NCBI GenBank assembly: GCA_019233165.1
Contig: JAFAMS010000086.1
Location: 1-16,492 of the forward strand
DNA: 16,492 nt
Reading direction: 5' to 3'
Source: Vulcanimicrobiota bacterium
GTDB lineage: Bacteria > Vulcanimicrobiota > Vulcanimicrobiia > Vulcanimicrobiales > Vulcanimicrobiaceae
Shown here: positions 1 to 7,085 of the stretch, one piece after another
How the letters are laid out: every line of letters begins with the position of its first letter
Position numbering within the stretch: the stretch's first letter is position 1
The notes under the pieces: model-generated
Seen by the model: the letters and a program-made list of their open reading frames with translations, nothing else
The model's database searches: none
What the model was told of the DNA's origin: nothing
Program-made: the position numbers and the translations under genes

Positions 1-799
1 CCTCTCGATGGCGGCGCTCTTCATCGGGGGACTGATTCCGGCGGCCGTCATCGGCGTCTGTTTGATGATCTTGATCTACGTCCGCGCGCGGCTCGCAAAC
101 GTTCCGCGCGCGGCGCGCCCGCCGCTCGGCGTCCTGCTGCGCGCCGCGGCCGGAGCGATTCTCCCGCTCTTGATGCCGGTGTTGCTCTTCGGCGGAATCC
201 TTTTCGGGATCGCAACGCCGACCGAGGTTTCGTCGTTCGCCGTGATCTATGGCGTCGTCTTGGCGATGATCGTGTATCGCGAGCTGACGCCGGGCGCGCT
301 CGGACGGACGATCGTCGACAGCGCGAGCCTGACCGGGATGATCTTGTTCATCTTGGCCGCCGCTTCGGCGTTCTCGTGGGTGCTGACGGTCGCGCAGCTC
401 CCGCAACGGCTCGTCGGCGTCCTGCACGCGGTTAACGACAGCGTCGCGATCTTTCTCGTCGGCTCGGTGATCTTACTGATCGTCGCCGGTTCGCTGCTCG
501 AAGGGCTGCCCGCGCTGAACGTTCTCGCGCCGCTGCTGATCCCGATCGCCGGACAGATCGGCGTCAGCCAATTGCACTACGGCATGGTCCTCATCATCGC
601 GATGGGGGTCGGCGCGTTCATGCCGCCGGCCGGCGTCGGGTTCTACGTATGCTGTGCAATCCAGCGCACGAGCGTCGAAGAGGCCGCCCGAGCGATGATT
701 CCCTATCTGGTGGTCCTCGTCGTCGGCCTCTTGATCGTTACGTTCGTTCCGTGGTTTACGCTCTCGCTCCCCCACGCGTTCGGTTTCGCGCGCGCCTAG
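1..799 (+). CDS. dctM: TRAP transporter large permease (DctM), C-terminal part
   Basis: This is the membrane permease subunit of a tripartite ATP-independent periplasmic transporter, which imports organic acids using an ion gradient. The frame is already open at base 2, so the gene starts outside the window; the first ATG at base 8 lies inside the family sequence. About 265 residues remain of the usual 425 or so. Recognisable features are the repeated hydrophobic helices, the motif GIATPTEVSSFAVIYG (family form GIFTPTEA...AVVYG), the G-x-LPALNVLAPLLIP segment, and MGVGAFMPPAGVGFYV, where the family has PP.G...FV. It ends 4 nt before the stop of the minus-strand dctP. The small permease dctQ would be expected upstream, beyond the window. 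The family call is strong; the substrate is unknown. Confidence 0.93.
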   Translation, partial: LSMAALFIGGLIPAAVIGVCLMILIYVRARLANVPRAARPPLGVLLRAAAGAILPLLMPVLLFGGILFGIATPTEVSSFAVIYGVVLAMIVYRELTPGALGRTIVDSASLTGMILFILAAASAFSWVLTVAQLPQRLVGVLHAVNDSVAIFLVGSVILLIVAGSLLEGLPALNVLAPLLIPIAGQIGVSQLHYGMVLIIAMGVGAFMPPAGVGFYVCCAIQRTSVEEAARAMIPYLVVLVVGLLIVTFVPWFTLSLPHAFGFARA

Positions 800-804
800 C
801 GCGC
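788..804. terminator. GC hairpin spanning two convergent stop codons
   Basis: GCGCGC at 790-795 and GCGCGC at 799-804 are inverted repeats separated by CTA. The hairpin sits across the TAG of dctM (797-799) and reaches the last base of the dctP stop on the other strand. No T-run follows on either strand, so it is not a classical intrinsic terminator. It could still block or stabilise both converging transcripts. Low-complexity GC alternation makes chance occurrence fairly likely. Confidence 0.3.
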
Positions 805-1811
805 TACGCTAACGTCTTGCGCACGATCGCGACGAACTTATCGACGTTCTCGGCGCCGGCGTAGTCGGAGATCTTCTTGACCGCCGGCCCCATCTTGGCG
901 CGGAACGGCGCGAGATTCGGGCGCGTGATCTGCATCCCGGCGGCGCCGAGCTTCGCGATCTGATCGTTTTCCTGCTCGCCCATCAGCTTTCGCATGAGAT
1001 CGCCGGCGGCAACACCTTCCTCACGGAAGATCGCCTGTTGCTCGCGCGAGAGCTTGTTCCACGTGATGGCGCTGACCGTCAAGATCATGTTGTTGTAGAT
1101 GTGATGCGTCAGCGCGAGGTACTTTTGCACCTCGTAGAACTTGCTGTAGTAGATCGTCGCGATCGGGTTCTCTTCGCCGTCGACGACTTTCTGCGAAAGC
1201 GCGAGATAGAGCTCGGCGAACGAGATCGGCGTGACGACCGCGCCGAGCGCCTCCATCGTCGAAGCGATCTGGATCTCGGGCGGCGTGCGAATTTTGAGCC
1301 CCTTGATGTCGTCGGGGGTATTGACGGGCCGCACGGTGTTGGTGACGTTGCGAAAACCGTAGTCCCAGTTGCGCAGGGTGATGAAGCCTTGTTTGGCCGC
1401 CAACGGCGCCAGCCACTCGATCACCGGGCCGTCCATGACCTTGAACACCTCGGCGCGATCGTTGAAAACGAACGGGAGCACGACCGCCGCAAACGCCTTT
1501 TCGTATTTATCGAGCTGGCCTTGGGTGGGTAGCCCGATATCGATCGAGCCCTGCCGGATCTGCGCGGCCTGCGCCGGGGGATCGCCGAGTTGATTGTTCG
1601 GGAAAATGTTGATCGCGATCGCGCCTTGCGTGCGGGCGGCGACGCGTTCGGCGAACTGTTTCGCGGCGACACCGGCGGGGTGATCGGCCGGAACGTAATG
1701 GGCGAAGCGCAGCGTCATCGTCGCCGCGCGCAAGAGGCTCGGGAATCCCGCGGCCGTTACGGCGGAAGCTCCGCCTGCAGCCGCCGCGCGGATGAAAGTC
1801 TTGCGTTCCAT
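804..1811 (-). CDS. dctP: TRAP transporter periplasmic substrate-binding protein (DctP family)
   Basis: This 335-residue extracytoplasmic binding protein captures an organic acid and delivers it to the DctQM permease. The ATG at 1811 is preceded by a strong ribosome site (AGGAGGGG). The N-terminus ERKTFIRAAAAGG resembles a Tat signal, with RK in place of RR, followed by a hydrophobic stretch and a likely cleavage after LLRAA (about residue 30). The mature part has family hallmarks: LRFAHYVPADHP, an NNQLGD segment, DIKGLKIRTP with the conserved carboxylate-binding Arg near residue 175, and VDGEENP near 211-216. The dehydrogenase gene ends 17 nt upstream, so the two are almost surely co-transcribed. 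The matching permease (dctM) is on the opposite strand and convergent, which is unusual for TRAP loci. Substrate unknown. Confidence 0.93.
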   Translation of the reverse strand: MERKTFIRAAAAGGASAVTAAGFPSLLRAATMTLRFAHYVPADHPAGVAAKQFAERVAARTQGAIAINIFPNNQLGDPPAQAAQIRQGSIDIGLPTQGQLDKYEKAFAAVVLPFVFNDRAEVFKVMDGPVIEWLAPLAAKQGFITLRNWDYGFRNVTNTVRPVNTPDDIKGLKIRTPPEIQIASTMEALGAVVTPISFAELYLALSQKVVDGEENPIATIYYSKFYEVQKYLALTHHIYNNMILTVSAITWNKLSREQQAIFREEGVAAGDLMRKLMGEQENDQIAKLGAAGMQITRPNLAPFRAKMGPAVKKISDYAGAENVDKFVAIVRKTLA

Positions 1812-1828
1812 GTCCCCTCCTAAGGCTG

Positions 1829-2647
1829 CTAGCCGGGTACTTCGCTGGGCCTCGTTTGAGTCAGCCCGGTCGGCGGCCCGTCGATCGCAGTCCAGCCGCC
1901 GTCGACGAAGAGCGTGCTTCCGGTGACGTAGCTCGCGGCATCCGAGACGAGGAACGCAACGGCGGCGCCGATCTCCGACGGCCGGCTCCAGCGGCCGAGG
2001 ACCGTGTGCCTCGCATACGTCTCGTAGATCTCGGGCTTCTCTTTGAGCGGCGCCGTGAGTGCGGTCTCGACGATGCTCGGAGCGATCGCGTTCACGCGTA
2101 TCCCGTACGCTCCAACCTCGGACGCGGCGCCGCTCACGAGTTGCACGATCCCGGCCTTGGTGGAGGCGTAGACCGCAAGGCCGGGCTCGAGCGTGACGGC
2201 GCGAATCGACGAGCACGCGACGATACTTCGTCCACCCTCGCCGCCCTGTGCGATCATCAGCCGCGAAAAGGCGCGCAGGAATAAAAACGCCCCTTTCAGG
2301 TTCGTTGCGATCACGCGATCGAAGTCGTCGTCGGGGTAGTCGACGAGCGCGCGGCGGATGTTGATTCCGGGCGTGGTGACTGCCGCGTCGAGCCGGGGAT
2401 GGCGTGAGGCGATCGTCTGGGCCAGCGCGGCGACGTCGGCCGCGCTTCCTGCGTCGCACCGGTGGCTTTCCGCGCCGAGCGCCGCCGCCGTTTCCCGCAG
2501 ACGTTCCTCGTCGAGGTCCGCACAGATGACCCGCGCGCCCAGCCCGGCGAGCGCCTCCGCCGATGCCTTGCCGATCCCCGAGGCTGCGCCGAGCACGAGC
2601 GCCGTCTTCCCGGCGAGGTCGAACAGCCGCTTGTAATCCACCACCAC
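1829..2647 (-). CDS. Short-chain dehydrogenase/reductase (SDR family)
   Basis: A classical SDR oxidoreductase of about 272 residues, interconverting an alcohol and a carbonyl with NAD(P). Visible elements: the nucleotide loop GAASGIG after the first strand, ICADLDEE with Asp at the end of the second strand (which favours NAD), N in ATNLKGAF, Ser in ACSSIRA, the catalytic YASTK, and the C-terminal VDGGW. The usual NNAG structural motif reads TTPG. The frame is open up to an ATG at 2773, but the residues before DYKRLFDLAGKTALV are low-complexity Pro/Arg/Ala and not SDR-like. I therefore place the start at one of three consecutive GTG codons (2647, 2644 or 2641). The neighbouring dctP suggests it acts on the imported acid or a derivative; that is inference. 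Confidence 0.87.
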   Translation of the reverse strand: MVVDYKRLFDLAGKTALVLGAASGIGKASAEALAGLGARVICADLDEERLRETAAALGAESHRCDAGSAADVAALAQTIASRHPRLDAAVTTPGINIRRALVDYPDDDFDRVIATNLKGAFLFLRAFSRLMIAQGGEGGRSIVACSSIRAVTLEPGLAVYASTKAGIVQLVSGAASEVGAYGIRVNAIAPSIVETALTAPLKEKPEIYETYARHTVLGRWSRPSEIGAAVAFLVSDAASYVTGSTLFVDGGWTAIDGPPTGLTQTRPSEVPG

Positions 2648-2801
2648 CCCAGCGTGCGCAGGCTGGATTCGCGAGCCCTTCAAGCGCCAAGCAGCAGGTT
2701 TCGAGCCCCGGGCTCCCGGGAACGTAGGTCGCGGAACCGCCGGGCGTGCTGATACCAAGTGCGGCCTTGGCATTTCCGTATTGCCCGCCTCGGGAGACCG
2801 A
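2648..2801. promoter_or_regulatory. Divergent intergenic region, SDR / SpoIIE phosphatase
   Basis: These roughly 154 bases separate two divergently transcribed genes and should hold both promoters. I see no convincing -35/-10 pair. A palindrome with 6-bp arms, GAGCCC-C-GGGCTC, lies at 2703-2715 and could be an operator or a hairpin in a leader. GGGAG at 2792-2796 is 5 nt before the TTG at 2802 and is the best ribosome site for the phosphatase gene. Confidence 0.35.
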
Positions 2802-5294
2802 TTGGACTATATCGCGGAGACCCCAAATCTCGTCTTCGTCGCCGACGGCTCCGGGCGCGTCTTCGACGTCAACGAGGCATGGGTCGAGTACACCGGCGTC
2901 GACGCGCCGCACGTCGACCGCGACCAACACGATCCGCCGCTCGGGATCGTCCATCCGATGGACCGCGAACGGACGTGGGGGCGCTGGAAACAGGCGCTCG
3001 AAACCGGCGAGCCCTTCGAGATCTCGTACCGCCTTCGCGCCGCGCGCGACGGCTCGTATCGCTGGTTCCTCGCGCGCGCCGTCCCCGTTCGGGACGACTT
3101 CGGGACCATCACGCGCTGGGTCGGCTCCGCTACCGATATCGATAGCCACGTGCGCGCCGGTGAAGGCGGGCGGTTCCTCTCGGCGACGGCGACGGTTCTC
3201 GCGTCGTCGCTTCGCTCCGAGCAGAAGATCGTGGAGCAGTTTTGCCGGCTCACCGAACTGCGTTTCGCCGGGCGCTGCAGCATCCGACTCGACGACGAGC
3301 CGCGCGAAGCCAGCTTCGACGACGAGCGGATGATAATCCCGATGGTCGTCGTCGACCGATATCTCGGGAGCGTCGAGCTCGTTAGCGGCGCCGTGCTCCA
3401 ACGTTTCGACGCGTTCGACGCCGAGATCGCGACGGCCGCGGTTCGTCAGCTCGCGCTCGCGATCGAGAACGCCCGCGCCTTCGAGCGGGAGCGGCTCACG
3501 ACCGAGCGCTTCCGATTTCTTGCCGACGCGACGGACCGGCTTTTCGCCGACAGCAATGCGGCGCTCAACGTCCAGGGCGTTCTCGAGGTGATCGCGGCGA
3601 GGCGGGCGGACTGGGCCGCCCTCTACCTCATCGATCCCGGCGGCGGCATCCGCGTCGACGCGCTCGCGCACGGCGAGCTGCAACGGCTCTCGGGCTTGGA
3701 CGAGCTTCGGAACCAACACCCGTTTTCGCATGAAGGCGAACGCTTTTTCCAGGATGCCGTCCGCAAGCGTCGAGTCCGTCTGCTCGCCGACGTCACGCCC
3801 GATTCGATGCGCGCGCTGATGCTGCCGTATTTGATGCCGATCGTAGCCGGCGGGATGCCGCGTTCGCTGATGCTCGTTCCGCTCTATACGCCCGACGTCG
3901 ATTTCGGGGCGCTCGGAATCTACGCGACCGATTATAACTACGGCGCCGATGACGTCGAGCTCTTCGAGGAGCTCGGGCGCCGCGTCTCGCTCGCGCTCGA
4001 GCACGCGATGAGCGGTCAGCGGGAGCGGCGTCTGGCGCAAACGCTGCAAGAGGCGACGCTCCCCGCGCAGCTCCCGGTAGTCCAGGGCTGCGTGCTCAGC
4101 ACCGCCTACATCCCCGCGTCGGGGAGCGACGCGCAGGTCGGCGGCGATTGGTACGACGCCTTCGAGCTCCCGAGCGGCCGCTTCGTGCTAAGCATCGGCG
4201 ACGTCACCGGGCGTGGTCTGCAAGCCTCCGTGATCATGGGGAAGCTGCGTCACGCGATCAACGTCGTGGCGCTTTATGAAGAAGACCCGGCGAGGATCCT
4301 CGACGCGGCCGAGTCGATCGTCCTTCAACGCTATCCCGAAGCGATCGCGACGGCATTCGTCGCGATCTACGACTCAAACGAGCAAGAGCTCGTCTTCGCG
4401 AACGCGGGTCACCCCTTACCGCTGGTACGCAACGAAGACGATACGCTCGTCCGGCTCGCCGCCGAGGGCCTTCCGGTGGGCTTGCGGTGGATGGCGGAGC
4501 CGGCTCGCTCGCAGCGGCGCTCGATCCGAAACGCTTCGTTGGTCGCGCTGTACACCGATGGGCTCACCGAGGCGACGCGCGACATCGAGCAGGGCGAGCG
4601 GCAACTCGAACAGACGGTCATGCGCGAGGGCATCCTCTACGTGCGCAACGCCGCTACGGCGGTCGAGCGAGGCTGCTTGCGCAGGGGCGAGTCGACCGAC
4701 GATGCCGCGCTGCTCGTCCTGTGCTTTCCGCGCTCCGTAGGGTGGGCGTTTGATGCGGACAACGCCCGTGCCGCGGGCGAAGCGCGGGGGGGCTTCATCG
4801 ACAAACTTCGCTCCGAAGCAGCCGAAGGGAGCGACTTCGCTGCGGCCGAGTTGGTCTTCGGCGAGCTCGTCGGCAACGTCGTGCGCCACGCGCCCGGACC
4901 GATCGACATCGCGTTCGAATGGAAAAATCAGACCGGGGTCTTGCACGTGGTCGACCGCGGCGGCGGTTTCATCTACCGGCCGCGCAAACGGGCCGAGCTT
5001 TTGAGCGAAGAAGGCCGCGGCTTGTGGCTGATCGGGCAGTTCGGCCGCGACGTGCGGGTCGAGCGTTTGCCGGGGTTTGGGACGCACGTGCGCGTCGTGC
5101 TCCCGATCTCCAAGCGAGCTTTAGGGCGAAGCGACGAAAACCGTTCCGGCGACTTGCGTCCCGATGTGACGTCCCGTGAGAAATTCGACGATCGTCGCGT
5201 GGACGATGCGGCCGTCGATGATCTGCGCCGCGTCGACGCCGCCGCGAACGCCGTAAGCAGCGGCGCGGACCGCCGTCTCGAGCGCCGCGCTTAG
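2802..5294 (+). CDS. PAS-GAF-GAF-SpoIIE phosphatase-HATPase signalling protein (RsbU/RsbW-like)
   Basis: A soluble 830-residue regulator joining sensors to a PP2C-type serine phosphatase and an anti-sigma-factor-type kinase. Approximate layout: PAS with PAC (1-115), a short GAF-like segment (125-225), a fuller GAF (237-403), SpoIIE phosphatase (413-643), HATPase (655-770), and a charged tail. The phosphatase keeps the metal-binding signatures GGDWYDAF, GDVTGRGLQAS, NAGHPLPLV, LYTDGLTEA and TDDAALLVL. The kinase keeps the N box ELVGNVVRHA, DRGGGF and EGRGLWLI. Family knowledge implies it dephosphorylates and possibly phosphorylates an anti-sigma-antagonist (STAS) protein in partner switching; no STAS or sigma gene is in the window. 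TTG at 2802 is preferred because GGGAG precedes it; TTG at 2781 has no ribosome site. The last 57 codons overlap the convergent kinase-like gene. Confidence 0.9.
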   Translation: MDYIAETPNLVFVADGSGRVFDVNEAWVEYTGVDAPHVDRDQHDPPLGIVHPMDRERTWGRWKQALETGEPFEISYRLRAARDGSYRWFLARAVPVRDDFGTITRWVGSATDIDSHVRAGEGGRFLSATATVLASSLRSEQKIVEQFCRLTELRFAGRCSIRLDDEPREASFDDERMIIPMVVVDRYLGSVELVSGAVLQRFDAFDAEIATAAVRQLALAIENARAFERERLTTERFRFLADATDRLFADSNAALNVQGVLEVIAARRADWAALYLIDPGGGIRVDALAHGELQRLSGLDELRNQHPFSHEGERFFQDAVRKRRVRLLADVTPDSMRALMLPYLMPIVAGGMPRSLMLVPLYTPDVDFGALGIYATDYNYGADDVELFEELGRRVSLALEHAMSGQRERRLAQTLQEATLPAQLPVVQGCVLSTAYIPASGSDAQVGGDWYDAFELPSGRFVLSIGDVTGRGLQASVIMGKLRHAINVVALYEEDPARILDAAESIVLQRYPEAIATAFVAIYDSNEQELVFANAGHPLPLVRNEDDTLVRLAAEGLPVGLRWMAEPARSQRRSIRNASLVALYTDGLTEATRDIEQGERQLEQTVMREGILYVRNAATAVERGCLRRGESTDDAALLVLCFPRSVGWAFDADNARAAGEARGGFIDKLRSEAAEGSDFAAAELVFGELVGNVVRHAPGPIDIAFEWKNQTGVLHVVDRGGGFIYRPRKRAELLSEEGRGLWLIGQFGRDVRVERLPGFGTHVRVVLPISKRALGRSDENRSGDLRPDVTSREKFDDRRVDDAAVDDLRRVDAAANAVSSGADRRLERRA

Positions 5295-5765
5295 CTTCCC
5301 GGAATCGGCGAGATCGAGCGCTTCGGCCGGCGTGAGCTCGTCGACGCCAACGCCGCCGGTCGCGTCGAAGAACAGGATCCGCGTCGCTTCGGTCGCCTGC
5401 GCGATCGCGCGCGCGACCTCGTCGGCGGAGACCTCGACTTCATCGCCGGCAATACCGAGTGCGGTCGGCTCGATGACCGGGACGTAGCCCGAGCGGGTCA
5501 GCGTTTCGAGCAAACGCGTCTGCACCGAACCGATGTCGTTCCCCGCGACGGGGATCATCCCGGCGTCGGCCCCACGAAGACCGACGGCGGCATCGCCGCT
5601 TCGGTTCATGACGCCGACGAAGGTGCGCGCGAGCTCGACGTGCGGTGCGATTACGATCGGGCGGACGGCGTTGTGCATCAGAAACTCGAGATCGGAGACG
5701 AGCGTCGTTCCGAGAACGCTCGGCTCGTCGACCCGCAGTACCACCGTCCGTCCCTTGAAACTCAT
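5121..5765 (-). CDS. Degenerate acetylglutamate kinase-like protein (amino acid kinase family)
   Basis: This 214-residue protein resembles ArgB-type kinases, most clearly at the C-terminus: AAQIIDGRIVHATIVEFLT..IGTQV matches the family's IIDGR.PHALLLE..T..GIGTM. GDAAVGLRGADAGMI, GYVPVIEP and SADEVARAIA also align with the family. It is shorter than the usual 260-300 residues, and about 60 residues expected after the first strands are missing. The GG(N/S) loop with its lysine near the start reads LRVDEP, the GGG substrate loop reads IAPHVE, and the C-terminal GGM..K lysine segment reads SGKLSAALET. Catalytic kinase activity is therefore doubtful; a regulatory or binding role is possible. It is the last gene of the prs-ctc-pth unit, 45 nt after pth. 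Its 3' end overlaps the SpoIIE gene antisense by 174 nt. Confidence 0.72.
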   Translation of the reverse strand: MSFKGRTVVLRVDEPSVLGTTLVSDLEFLMHNAVRPIVIAPHVELARTFVGVMNRSGDAAVGLRGADAGMIPVAGNDIGSVQTRLLETLTRSGYVPVIEPTALGIAGDEVEVSADEVARAIAQATEATRILFFDATGGVGVDELTPAEALDLADSGKLSAALETAVRAAAYGVRGGVDAAQIIDGRIVHATIVEFLTGRHIGTQVAGTVFVASP

Positions 5766-5810
5766 GAGCCTACCGTTCCCAACATTATCTTCTTAAACGA
5801 ACCTTAGAGG
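5766..5810 (-). promoter_or_regulatory. AT-rich spacer with possible internal promoter
   Basis: The 45-nt gap between pth and the kinase-like gene is notably AT-rich for this window. On the minus strand it carries GATAAT (5789 down to 5784), a good -10 match. No clear -35 lies at the right distance; the nearest candidate is a TTAGCC some 19 nt upstream. It may allow separate expression of the last gene. A weak GGTAGG precedes the ATG at 5765. Confidence 0.25.
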
Positions 5811-6404
5811 CTAAGGGTTACTTGCCTCCTGCGGCGGAGGATGCAATCGCCACGGGTTCGCGAAGTTTGCTGCCGCTTCGAACCCATGGTCGGCCCACAA
5901 CAGCGCGGCATCGGCGCCCGCCGCAATCACGTTCGGCAGTTCGGCGCGTTCGGCCGGAGTGAATCCGCCCAAGACGCGATCGATCGCGTCGCCGCCCTCG
6001 CTTCCGCGACCGATCCCGATCCGTAGACGCGGGATCTCGATCCCGAAATACTTGATGATCGATTTCATCCCGTTGTGGCCGGCGGAGGTCCCGCTTTCTC
6101 GCATGCGCAACCGCCCGAAGGGGAGATCCAGCTCGTCGTAGACGACGAGAATCCGCGTCGCGGGAATCTTATAAAAGCTCGCGACGAGGCTCGTCGGGAC
6201 GCCGCTTTCGTTCATGAACGATTGCGGTTCGACGAGAAGAAGGTCGCAGGTGCGAACGTGGATTTGCCGCGCGCGATCCCGCGTTTTCCAGCCGGCGGCC
6301 GCGTCCACGCCGAGCCGGCGCGCGATCTCGTCCGCGACCATGAATCCGACGTTGTGCCGTGTATTCGCGTACGCCGGCCCCGGGTTTCCGAGGCCGACGA
6401 TCAT
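5811..6404 (-). CDS. pth: Peptidyl-tRNA hydrolase
   Basis: This cytoplasmic enzyme cleaves peptidyl-tRNAs released from stalled ribosomes so that the tRNA can be reused. The 197-residue length fits the family (about 185-200). It opens MIVGLGNPGPAYANTRHNVGF, containing the active-site Asn (residue 7) and catalytic His (residue 17). FMNESG carries the conserved Asn, VYDELDLPFGRLR the conserved Asp, and GTSAGHNGMKSI the second signature. The ATG at 6404 begins 11 nt after the stop of the bL25 gene, so the two are probably co-transcribed. The C-terminus ends in a short Pro-rich tail. In Bacillus the orthologue is spoVC, located directly after ctc. Confidence 0.96.
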   Translation of the reverse strand: MIVGLGNPGPAYANTRHNVGFMVADEIARRLGVDAAAGWKTRDRARQIHVRTCDLLLVEPQSFMNESGVPTSLVASFYKIPATRILVVYDELDLPFGRLRMRESGTSAGHNGMKSIIKYFGIEIPRLRIGIGRGSEGGDAIDRVLGGFTPAERAELPNVIAAGADAALLWADHGFEAAANFANPWRLHPPPQEASNP

Positions 6405-6415
6405 GCGAAGACTCT

Positions 6416-7066
6416 CTATTGAGGTGCTGCTCCGCCTTCGGCTGGGGCCTCACCCTCGGGGGTGACCGCTTCCGGCGTCGCCTGCGTGAGATCGGGCGCA
6501 ACCTCTTCCTCGACGCGCGGCGCTTCGACGGCGGCGATCGTCGCATCGGCGGGCATGTCGAGCTTGAATCCTTGCGGCAGCTCGAGCTCGCCGGCGGTGA
6601 CGTGATGCCCGATCGTCAGCGCGCTGACGTCGACGCGGATCTCGTCCGGGATCTGGTCCGCGGGGCCGAGGACGTCGATCTCGTGGGCCACGACGTCGAG
6701 GACGCCGCCCTGCTCGCGGACACCGGCCGGCGTGCCGACCGTAACGATGCGGACGGTTGCGGAGATGACCTCCGTGCGCGAGACGCGCTGCAAGTCGACG
6801 TTGAGGACGCGGCGGGTGACCGGGTCGAGCTGCAGCTCGCGGATGATCGCGGTGTCTTTCGTTCCATCGAGCGTGACGTCGAGGATCCCGCGCCGGCCGT
6901 GCAGGAGCTCGCCGAGAGCTTTGGCGTCGATCGCGACTGCGACCGGCGGCTGCCCGTGTCCGTAGAGGACGCCGGGGACGCGGCCTTCCGAACGCGCGCG
7001 TTGGGCGGACGACGTGCCCGACTTGTCGCGGAGCTCCAACTTCAGCTCCTGGGTCTTGGTAGCCAT
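6416..7066 (-). CDS. rplY: Ribosomal protein bL25, Ctc (general stress) type
   Basis: A 216-residue long-form bL25/Ctc/TL5 protein that binds 5S rRNA in the large ribosomal subunit. The N-terminal 5S-binding domain shows LKLELRDKSGTSSAQRARSE, GRVPGVLYGHG and IRELQLDPVTRRVLNVDLQ. The C-terminal beta domain shows VGTPAGVREQGGVLDVVAHE and PDEIRVDVSALTIGHHVTAGEL. A Glu/Ala/Pro-rich acidic tail of about 35 residues follows, as in many Ctc proteins. The frame is open further upstream, but the ATG at 7066 starts the family sequence MATKTQELKLELRDKSG, so the longer reading is discarded. It starts 19 nt after prs stops, within the same minus-strand operon; the ribosome site is weak (GAAAGAG). Confidence 0.95.
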   Translation of the reverse strand: MATKTQELKLELRDKSGTSSAQRARSEGRVPGVLYGHGQPPVAVAIDAKALGELLHGRRGILDVTLDGTKDTAIIRELQLDPVTRRVLNVDLQRVSRTEVISATVRIVTVGTPAGVREQGGVLDVVAHEIDVLGPADQIPDEIRVDVSALTIGHHVTAGELELPQGFKLDMPADATIAAVEAPRVEEEVAPDLTQATPEAVTPEGEAPAEGGAAPQ

Positions 7067-7085
7067 TTCTCTGCTCTTTCTTCGT

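Noticed and set aside
2648..2773. N-terminal extension of the SDR to ATG 2773
   Set aside because: The residues are Pro/Arg/Ala-rich and not SDR-like, and the start would leave under 30 bases for two divergent promoters.
804..4049. Very long minus-strand frame (over 1,000 codons) ending in dctP
   Set aside because: Only the last 335 codons are DctP, with their own strong ribosome site and signal peptide. The rest runs antisense through the SpoIIE regulator and the dehydrogenase and is low-complexity Arg/Ala/Asp typical of GC-rich shadow frames.
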